Made by a program: the position numbers and the translations under genes | In this document: positions 1-4,814 of the stretch, one piece after another | Layout of the letters: each line of letters opens with the position of its first letter | How positions within the stretch are numbered: the first letter of the stretch is position 1 | Notes under the pieces: model-generated | What the model was told of the DNA's origin: nothing | Database searches by the model: none | The model's input: the letters and a program-made list of their open reading frames with translations, nothing else | Assembly (NCBI GenBank): GCA_016932295.1 | Contig: JAFGDC010000560.1 | Span: 1-11,242 of the forward strand | Length of the DNA stretch: 11,242 bases | Direction of reading: 5' to 3' | From: a candidate division CSSED10-310 bacterium | GTDB taxonomy: Bacteria > CSSED10-310 > JAFGDC01

Positions 1-895
1 CCGCGGAACCAATCACCTTGACTTCGGGCTCGAGAGCCACCGCAGCCGTCCGCCATACCCGCCGTTGAATCAATGTCATCAGCGCCAGGACATCGGCGCA
101 CGAAGCGCCGCCCTGATTCACGATGAAATTGGCGTGGCGCGGCGAGATCCGGGCACCACCTATGGAAACTCCTTTCAATCTCACTCGATCGATGAGGGCA
201 CCCGCCGATTGTCCGGCGGGATTTCGGAAAATGCAGCCGGCACTGGCTTCACCCAAAGGCTGCGTCGCCCGCCGGCGGCCGAAAATTCGCCGGCATTCCG
301 CGGCGACGGCATCCGGCAGCGAACTAACCAACCGCAACGTGACCGATACCACCACTCCCGTCACCGGCAGTCCGCAACTCCGATACCCGGCGGTGAGTGC
401 ATCGCGGTCGATATGGTGCACCTGCCCGGCCCAATCCACCAGGTCGATGGAGATGACCCGATCAAGCATGGTCATCCCCGCCGCGCCGGCATTCCCTATC
501 AAGGCGCCACCAACGGTGCCGGGAAGGCCGGTCGCCCACTCCAGGCCGGATGTCCCCAGCCGTCTCGTCATGCCCACCAGCGCATGCATCCCCACCGCCG
601 CGCCGCAGGTGACTTCGGTATCCCGCACGACAACCTCTCCGAAACCACGTCCAAGTTTCAAGACCACGCCGGACACACCACCGTCCCGAACCAGGAGATT
701 GCTTCCTCCCCCCAGGATCGTGACGGGCAGCGCCGCCGACCGCAGGGCCGGGAGACCACTCCGCAGATCATCCAACGAATCGGGACGCCACAACACCTCG
801 GCCGCCCCACCCACGCCCATGGTGGTCAAGTCCGCCAGTCGCACACCCGCGACCCAATCAGTCATACCCCGCGGCATCCCCTTCGCCCCGCTCAT
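1..895 (-). CDS. murB: UDP-N-acetylenolpyruvoylglucosamine reductase MurB (3' end cut by window edge)
   Basis: MurB is the cytoplasmic flavoenzyme that uses NADPH to reduce UDP-GlcNAc-enolpyruvate to UDP-MurNAc, the second committed step of peptidoglycan synthesis. Reading the minus strand from the ATG at 895 gives 298 codons with no stop before base 1. The family marks appear in order: GGGSNLLVRDGG (residues 62-73, FAD-binding), GLPGTVGGALIGNAGAAG (123-140), SAGCIFRNP (218-226), SAGALID (230-236), and the closing LEPEVKVIG (288-296) with the likely catalytic Glu. That closing motif normally lies close to the C-terminus, so only a few codons are missing. The position usually held by the proton-donating Ser is Cys221, a variant also found in the family. 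The start ATG overlaps the rsmH stop (ATGA), so the two genes are translationally coupled. In most bacteria murB sits much later in the dcw cluster, next to murC. Confident on family. Confidence 0.95.
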   Translation of the reverse strand, partial: MSGAKGMPRGMTDWVAGVRLADLTTMGVGGAAEVLWRPDSLDDLRSGLPALRSAALPVTILGGGSNLLVRDGGVSGVVLKLGRGFGEVVVRDTEVTCGAAVGMHALVGMTRRLGTSGLEWATGLPGTVGGALIGNAGAAGMTMLDRVISIDLVDWAGQVHHIDRDALTAGYRSCGLPVTGVVVSVTLRLVSSLPDAVAAECRRIFGRRRATQPLGEASAGCIFRNPAGQSAGALIDRVRLKGVSIGGARISPRHANFIVNQGGASCADVLALMTLIQRRVWRTAAVALEPEVKVIGSA

Positions 896-1833
896 ACCGC
901 CCCAGCCTTCTCGAACACCCGCAGTCGCGCACTGCGCGCCCGTGGATTCCGCCGCACCTCATCATTCTCCGGTCGAACAGGCCGCCGCGTCACCGCCCGG
1001 CCGGTGCTGACATGCCCACACCGGCATTCGATCACCTCCGGTGGACACAGGCAATCCTTCGACTCGCGAGCAAACAACCGCTTGACGATACGATCTTCGA
1101 GCGAATGAAACGCGATCACCGCCAAACGCCCTCCCGGCAGCAACCATCCGATGGCCGCCGCCAACGCCTCTTCAAGCCCGTCCAGTTCGCCATTGACCGC
1201 AATGCGAATCGCCTGAAATGTGCGGGTGGCCGGATGGATGCGGTCACTCCCCCGCCGGGGGGCCACTCTTTCCACCACCCGCGCCAACCGGCCGGTAGTA
1301 GTGATCGGTTCACCCGCACGCTCCCGCACTATCGCCCGGGCGATGCGCCGCCACCACCGCTCCTCGCCGTAATCCCTGATCACCTGACCCAATTCGCCCT
1401 CGGAGATCGTCTCGAGATACCGTGCCGCGGTAACGCCGGTGGATGTGTCCATGCGCATATCGAGAGGTCCGTCCAGTCGAAAACTGAAACCCCGATCAGA
1501 ATCATCCAACTGCATGGAAGAACAGCCAAGATCAGCAAGTATCCCATGAAATCCAGCAGCAAAAGCAGGCACACCAGCGGCAGGCAATCGCTTGAAATCC
1601 GCATGCACCAACCTCACTGCGTCTCCCCCGAAAGCCAGAACACCGGCGGCCACCGCCAATGCCCTTTCGTCCTTATCGACTCCGATCAGCGATCCGCCAG
1701 GCGAAATAGCCCGCAACAACGAAGCGGCGTGCCCACCACCACCAACGGTCATGTCCAGAATCCGCCACCCGGCCATCGGTCGCAATGCTGCCATCACCGC
1801 ACCCCGCAGCACCGGCTCGTGCATCACGATCAC
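892..1833 (-). CDS. rsmH: 16S rRNA (cytosine-1402-N4)-methyltransferase RsmH
   Basis: RsmH (MraW) transfers a methyl group from S-adenosylmethionine to N4 of C1402 in the 16S rRNA decoding centre. The 313-residue product has the usual length. Visible motifs are the N-terminal HEPVL (5-9), the SAM-binding DMTVGGGGHA (27-36), GVDKDERAL (51-59), ADLGCSSMQLDDSDRGFSFR (100-119), RIHPATRTFQAIRIAVN (198-214), the catalytic-side AFHSLEDRIVK (241-251), a Cys cluster (261, 263, 270, 272) and the terminal NPRARSARLR (296-305). The GTG at 1833 is chosen because it overlaps the mraZ stop (GTGA); an in-frame ATG at 1824 is an alternative start three codons in. It is the second gene of the mraZ operon. Downstream it runs straight into murB, with no ftsL between, which departs from the common dcw order. 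Confidence 0.97.
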   Translation of the reverse strand: MIVMHEPVLRGAVMAALRPMAGWRILDMTVGGGGHAASLLRAISPGGSLIGVDKDERALAVAAGVLAFGGDAVRLVHADFKRLPAAGVPAFAAGFHGILADLGCSSMQLDDSDRGFSFRLDGPLDMRMDTSTGVTAARYLETISEGELGQVIRDYGEERWWRRIARAIVRERAGEPITTTGRLARVVERVAPRRGSDRIHPATRTFQAIRIAVNGELDGLEEALAAAIGWLLPGGRLAVIAFHSLEDRIVKRLFARESKDCLCPPEVIECRCGHVSTGRAVTRRPVRPENDEVRRNPRARSARLRVFEKAGAV

Positions 1834-2288
1834 GCATCCCGCCGACCCTTGAACCGCGCATCCTGTGACATCTGCCTGCCAACCTCCTCGGGACTTGGCA
1901 ACCCATCACGATACCGCTCATACGTCTCCGGATCCCATACTTCGACCTTGTTGATGGCTCCCACCAGCACCACGTCTCGAACTATATGCGCCTCGCGCTT
2001 CAATTCTTCATCCAGCTTGATCCGACCCTCGGCATCGATCTCGCCCTGGTCCAGCACCCCACCCCAAATCCGCTGCAACTCCCGAGTGCGGGGATCCAAC
2101 GGCGGCAATGCCAGGATCTCATCCTGGATCCGCTCCCAAAAATGCCATGGATAGATCTGAATACAACCGTCCATCACCAGCAGCGCCAACCGCTCATCAC
2201 CTTGATTCAGGAAGACCGATCGATACCGCTTGGGGATGACGATCCGGCCTTTCTTGTCAAGCTGCTTGCGAACCCTGCCAGAAAACAT
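1830..2288 (-). CDS. mraZ: Transcriptional regulator MraZ
   Basis: MraZ is a ring-forming DNA-binding protein of the SpoVT/AbrB superfamily that represses its own promoter and with it the downstream division and cell-wall genes. The 152-residue protein starts MFSGRVRKQLDKKGRIVIP, the family's characteristic N-terminus. It has two AbrB-like halves, each with a D-x-x-G-R core: DKKGR (residues 11-15) and DAEGR (about 83-87). The open frame extends 27 bases further upstream to an ATG at 2315. I chose the ATG at 2288 because the family begins at MFSG and because a GGCAGG Shine-Dalgarno-like stretch lies just before it, whereas nothing comparable precedes 2315. It is the first gene of the mraZ-rsmH-murB operon and lies directly behind a run of TGGGN repeats expected to be its own binding site. 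Confidence 0.96.
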   Translation of the reverse strand: MFSGRVRKQLDKKGRIVIPKRYRSVFLNQGDERLALLVMDGCIQIYPWHFWERIQDEILALPPLDPRTRELQRIWGGVLDQGEIDAEGRIKLDEELKREAHIVRDVVLVGAINKVEVWDPETYERYRDGLPSPEEVGRQMSQDARFKGRRDA

Positions 2289-2308
2289 GTCGTACCTGCC
2301 ACCCGCTT

Positions 2309-2343
2309 TGGGCATTTTTGGGAGATCCTGGGAATATCTGGGA
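2309..2343 (-). promoter_or_regulatory. Probable MraZ operator: four TGGGN repeats at 10-bp period
   Basis: On the plus strand TGGG occurs at 2309, 2319, 2329 and 2339, followed by C, A, A and A, so the unit TGGGN-N5 repeats four times in exact register. MraZ of E. coli is known to bind direct TGGGN repeats separated by 5 bases upstream of mraZ. Here the array runs from the edge of the -10 box to about 20 bases before the start codon, covering the predicted transcription start, a good position for repression. The TGGGN sequence is on the strand opposite to mraZ (CCCA in the transcribed sense); whether that orientation is usual I cannot confirm. Confidence 0.85.
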
Positions 2344-2345
2344 AA

Positions 2346-2374
2346 AGACTACTTTAGGTGGATTTTCCTGTCAA
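2346..2374 (-). promoter_or_regulatory. Sigma-70-type promoter of the mraZ operon
   Basis: On the minus strand a perfect -35 TTGACA (2374-2369) is followed by a 17-base spacer and a -10 candidate TAGTCT (2351-2346, weaker match). Transcription would start near 2339, inside the TGGGN array. A T7 tract lies about 20 bases upstream of the -35 box and could act as an UP-like element. There is no other good promoter close to mraZ. Confidence 0.7.
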
Positions 2375-2694
2375 GGAAGAATCCCCTTCGGGGAGAAAAA
2401 AACTCGTTTGATTTGAAGAGGTTGACCACCCACCCCAGACCCCACATGTAGTATCCTCAAAAAAATCAAACACCAAATAGCAGATAGTGCACCCTGTCCA
2501 GCATGGTACGCCAGTCACTGCTTTCCGTTGATCCGCCACCTGCGGTCAATTTTTCTCCTGGATGATCGATGCGATCCGGAGATTACACTCCTGCAACCGG
2601 CACCACCAGCCAGCCCCGTCAGGGGCGTCAATCATCACGCCTCGCTCGATCCATACCCCACGAACGCCGGCCGGGGCGGAACCGGGTCCACGAA
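2375..2694. other. Non-coding interval between mraZ promoter and cytochrome gene
   Basis: No convincing gene is seen here on either strand; the open frames are short and show no protein-like pattern. It holds a small inverted repeat (TCCCC-TTC-GGGGA, around 2382-2394) next to an A/T tract, an A7 run at 2459-2465, a hairpin followed by T5 on the plus strand at 2528-2554, and a short GCCCC/GGGGC dyad near 2613-2626. I see no clean rho-independent terminator for the upstream minus-strand cytochrome gene. Confidence 0.5.
2528..2554 (+). terminator. Hairpin plus T-run on the plus strand (possible terminator)
   Basis: TTGA (2528-2531), a bulged T, and CCGC (2533-2536) pair with GCGG (2542-2545) and TCAA (2546-2549) around a 5-base loop, followed by five T residues. 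The shape fits an intrinsic terminator for plus-strand transcription. No plus-strand gene lies upstream of it in this window, so it would end either antisense transcription from the mraZ side or an unrecognised small transcript. It may be chance. Confidence 0.3.
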
Positions 2695-3075
2695 TCACTT
2701 CTGCTTCCTGGGCAATACGTGGCAGGAGGCACAATCGCTGACGCGTTCGGCGCTCATTCCCTTCTTGTGGCAGGTCCGACAGACATTGTGCACCACCACC
2801 ATGGTATTGTCGGGATGAGCGGCCTTCTGCTGTATGGTGCCGTGGCAGGCGGCGCACTCCATGCGCTGTTGGTGTTCGATATGTGGAAAGTATACCATGG
2901 TGTCCAGCCCCACGGACTTTTTTCGCGGTGTCGAAATGACCATGGCCGGGTCGTTCGTCGCAGCCTGCAGCACCGCCTCCATCAAGGCACCCAGCAGTAT
3001 GACTCCACACACAAGGCACAGGATCACCGCGACATTCGCGCGCGGTTGCTCCTGCTTCCCACCGGATTCCTTCAT
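2695..3075 (-). CDS. Membrane-anchored triheme cytochrome c (class III / c7-like)
   Basis: This small electron-transfer protein (126 residues) is probably attached to the cytoplasmic membrane with its haem domain outside. A single hydrophobic segment at residues 15-38 serves as an uncleaved signal anchor. Three haem-binding CxxCH motifs follow: CAACH (74-78), CRTCH (99-103) and CASCH (115-119). The pattern F-P-H-x-x-H (63-68) before the first motif, and spare histidines at 87 and 96, fit bis-His ligation as in the cytochrome c3/c7 family. The ATG at 3075 is chosen because AGGAG (3087-3083) sits 7 bases upstream; two GTG codons just before it are in frame but too close to that site. It stands alone, without quinol oxidase or reductase genes next to it, so its redox partner is unknown. 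Haem attachment would need a cytochrome c maturation system elsewhere. Confidence 0.9.
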   Translation of the reverse strand: MKESGGKQEQPRANVAVILCLVCGVILLGALMEAVLQAATNDPAMVISTPRKKSVGLDTMVYFPHIEHQQRMECAACHGTIQQKAAHPDNTMVVVHNVCRTCHKKGMSAERVSDCASCHVLPRKQK

Positions 3076-3082
3076 CACCACA

Positions 3083-3087
3083 CTCCT
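3083..3087 (-). promoter_or_regulatory. Ribosome binding site of the triheme cytochrome gene
   Basis: AGGAG on the minus strand with a 7-base gap to the ATG at 3075. This spacing decides the start over the in-frame GTG codons at 3078 and 3081. Confidence 0.7.
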
Positions 3088-3110
3088 GCAATGCGATTGC
3101 CTGCAATCGC
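3088..3110. promoter_or_regulatory. Phased GCAAT/ATTGC half-sites, probable operator or leader hairpin
   Basis: Two overlapping dyads share the middle half-site: GCAAT (3088-3092), ATTGC (3096-3100) and GCAAT (3103-3107). The right-hand pair extends to a perfect 8-bp inverted repeat, GCGATTGC (3093-3100) and GCAATCGC (3103-3110), with a 2-base centre. The heptamer CTGCAAT also recurs directly at 3086 and 3101. The cluster lies just downstream of the predicted cytochrome transcription start and touches the Shine-Dalgarno, so it could bind a dimeric repressor or form a hairpin that controls translation. No regulator is identified. Confidence 0.5.
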
Positions 3111-3118
3111 CAGCAAGA

Positions 3119-3147
3119 ATATTACTCCGTCACGGCACCTTTTTCCA
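3119..3147 (-). promoter_or_regulatory. Possible promoter of the cytochrome gene
   Basis: Minus strand TGGAAA (3147-3142), 17-base spacer, TAATAT (3124-3119). Each box matches the sigma-70 consensus at four of six positions. The predicted start near 3112 gives a short leader that contains the GCAAT dyads. Confidence 0.4.
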
Positions 3148-3241
3148 GGTATAAAGACACGCCCGAATCTCCGCCTGCGTTCGTCGGAGTGGTGAACGAC
3201 CGCTTCCGAATAGATAATTCAGCACCACCTGACAGCCGGCA

Positions 3242-3262
3242 CCCGGCGGCGGCACCGCCGGG
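3242..3262. repeat. GC-rich perfect 8-bp inverted repeat in the divergent region
   Basis: CCCGGCGG (3242-3249) and CCGCCGGG (3255-3262) flank a 5-base loop. It lies between the two divergent promoters, about 40 bases before the plus-strand -35 box. No T-run follows on either strand, so it is not an intrinsic terminator. It could be a protein-binding dyad or chance in GC-rich DNA. Confidence 0.4.
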
Positions 3263-3302
3263 ATCCCCCCATGGCCGGAAGTCACACCGGTCGACCCAAT
3301 TA

Positions 3303-3332
3303 TTGACGCCCACACGGAACGGCCGGTATACT
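3303..3332 (+). promoter_or_regulatory. Sigma-70-type promoter of the glycosyltransferase operon
   Basis: TTGACG (3303-3308, five of six) and TATACT (3327-3332, five of six) are separated by 18 bases. Transcription would start around 3339, leaving a leader of about 220 nt before the first confident start codon at 3561. It points away from the cytochrome gene. Confidence 0.65.
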
Positions 3333-3560
3333 CGTTCGGTAAGGGGAACATTTCAAGGGACCGCCGGCAGCGCGGTCAATGCCTCTCATGAATGCATCCC
3401 GCGGCGCGGCTCACCGGACAAAGCCGGCGCAGCCGCACGGCAGCCACGGATGACTTCAGGATGTACCGGTGAAGGATCGTCACGCTTCCACATCGCGGCA
3501 ATCAGGCGGGGCAGGGGTGGTTCTTGCGGCCTCCACCCGGTCCATACATCGAAAGATGCC
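3333..3560 (+). other. Leader region of the glycosyltransferase operon
   Basis: About 220 nt between the promoter and the first glycosyltransferase. The downstream reading frame stays open through this stretch back to 3189, beyond the promoter, but its translation is an Arg/Pro/Gly/Ser-rich jumble unlike a protein N-terminus. A 21-codon open frame starts with ATG at 3389 and ends just before an in-frame ATG at 3450. I see no recognised riboswitch or terminator/antiterminator pair here. Confidence 0.4.
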
Positions 3561-4814
3561 ATGAAGTCGGACCAATCCCATAGTCATTCATCGCCGGGCA
3601 TCAGGATAGCCCATGTCGCCAACCTCGCACGGCGCGGCGGTCTGGAGATACGCCTCGTTGAGTATCTCCGTCACCGCCGGAGGGACCGATTTCAACACTC
3701 GGTGGTCGCCACCGCCATTCATTCCGAGCTGGCGCATTGCCTTGAGACGGCTGGTGTGCCGGTTTACACGCCGCCCCGGCACCTCCAATTCGATCCCGCC
3801 GCCTTCGTTCATCTGGTCAGGCACCTTCAGGCAGCGCGTTATCATATCATCCACGGCCGCAACGATGCCGGTCACATTTGGGGGGTCATGGCCGGCGCCA
3901 TAGCCGGTACGCCGGTGCTGATCGGCGGTGAACATGGCACCGTGTGGAGCTTGCGGGGGTGGAAACGATTCGCGGAAGTGAATCTGTATCCTCGATTCAC
4001 TGCCGTCATCGCCAATTCCATTGCCACGAAGGAGATGATCCTGAGCCGGCGGCCGTGCCGCACCGACCGAATCCGCGTCATTTACGACGGCATAGATCCG
4101 ACGCCTTATGAAATGCTGCCCGCCCGAGCCGTGGCACGGAAGCGACTGGGACTGCCGGAAGACGGTCCTGTCGTCGCGGCGGCAGGCCGGATGGACACTG
4201 AAAAGGCGTTTCATGTCGCAATTCAATCATGGCGCATCGTCACATCAAGGCTACCCAACGCCCGGCTGGTCATTGCCGGCGCTGGGCCGCTTCTGGACGA
4301 TTTGCGCCGGCTAGCCAGGGAACTTGAGATGCAAGACCGCATCCACTTCCCTGGTTTCCTCGATGACATCACCGATCTCTACGGCTGTGCCGATCTCGTT
4401 CTCTCCACCTCGCTTCGAGAAACACTGGGGAACACTCTCATTGAGGCCGGACTGGCCGGACTTCCGGTCATCGCTCCGGCCGTCGATGGCATACCGGAGG
4501 TGGTCGAAGACGGTGTCACCGGCATTCTCCTTGAGCCGGACCGACTTCCCTCCAGACCGCGCACAGCAGAAGCAAGGCCGTTGCCCTCCGCGGTAATCAG
4601 ACACGGCAGGCTGTTTCCTCCTCGCGCTCTGGATCCGGGATTACTGGGCGAAGTCACGGCGGCGCTCCTGGCCCAGCCGGACCGCTGTCGGGCCATGGGC
4701 GCAGCCGGACGACGTCTTGCCATGCGACGCTTCAGCCTGGATCGCTACATCGAGGAGTTGGAAACCTGCTACGAGGAGTGTGCCGGCGCGGCGGGAGTAA
4801 ACCATGGCGGGTGA
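3561..4814 (+). CDS. Family GT4 glycosyltransferase
   Basis: A retaining GT-B glycosyltransferase (417 residues) expected to add one sugar from a nucleotide-sugar donor to a lipid-linked glycan on the cytoplasmic face of the membrane. The N-terminal half opens with RIAHVANLARRGGLEIRLVEYLR, split here as RIAHVANLARRGG and LEIRLVEYL, the usual start of the acceptor domain. The donor domain contains VVAAAGRMDTEKAF, LVIAGAGPL and the catalytic EX7E element with Glu287 and Glu295 (RETLGNTLIEAG). A stretch of about 30 residues after TGILLEPD, ending HGRLFPPRALDP, resembles an insertion known in some exopolysaccharide GT4 enzymes and not a frameshift. The ATG at 3561 is chosen because family homology starts within 20 residues of it, although its ribosome site is weak; the open frame extends to 3189. 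It overlaps the next gene by 11 bases. Donor and acceptor sugars cannot be read from the sequence. Confidence 0.9.
   Translation: MKSDQSHSHSSPGIRIAHVANLARRGGLEIRLVEYLRHRRRDRFQHSVVATAIHSELAHCLETAGVPVYTPPRHLQFDPAAFVHLVRHLQAARYHIIHGRNDAGHIWGVMAGAIAGTPVLIGGEHGTVWSLRGWKRFAEVNLYPRFTAVIANSIATKEMILSRRPCRTDRIRVIYDGIDPTPYEMLPARAVARKRLGLPEDGPVVAAAGRMDTEKAFHVAIQSWRIVTSRLPNARLVIAGAGPLLDDLRRLARELEMQDRIHFPGFLDDITDLYGCADLVLSTSLRETLGNTLIEAGLAGLPVIAPAVDGIPEVVEDGVTGILLEPDRLPSRPRTAEARPLPSAVIRHGRLFPPRALDPGLLGEVTAALLAQPDRCRAMGAAGRRLAMRRFSLDRYIEELETCYEECAGAAGVNHGG

Noticed and set aside
65..1108. Long plus-strand open frames across 65-2154 opposite murB, rsmH and mraZ
   Set aside because: Their translations are Arg/Pro/His-rich jumbles without domains, while the minus strand carries three unmistakable gene families over the same bases.
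2381..2401. TCCCC-TTC-GGGGA hairpin beside an A7 tract as a terminator
   Set aside because: On the plus strand the stem is followed by A residues, and on the minus strand the T-run precedes the stem, so it fits an intrinsic terminator in neither direction.
2480..2530. Imperfect AGCAGTG/CACT..CTGCT pairing followed by T7 on the minus strand as the cytochrome terminator
   Set aside because: The pairing needs a 4-base bulge, encloses a long loop, and the T-run is more than 10 bases from the stem.
2546..3106. 186-codon minus-strand open frame overlapping the cytochrome gene
   Set aside because: It is out of frame with the triheme cytochrome, which has three CxxCH motifs, a membrane anchor and a good ribosome site; the longer frame shows none of these.
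3130..3351. 73-codon minus-strand frame upstream of the cytochrome gene
   Set aside because: Its C-terminal half looks somewhat protein-like, but it has no recognisable motif and covers both divergent promoter candidates. A real small gene here cannot be fully excluded.
3189..3560. N-terminal extension of the first GT4 gene back to 3189
   Set aside because: The extra 124 residues are low-complexity, would start upstream of the predicted promoter, and GT4 homology begins only after the ATG at 3561.
4540..4650. Possible frameshift or insertion in the donor domain of the first GT4
   Set aside because: The frame stays open and the segment ending HGRLFPPRALDP resembles a variant insertion I recall from exopolysaccharide GT4 enzymes, with normal family sequence on both sides.
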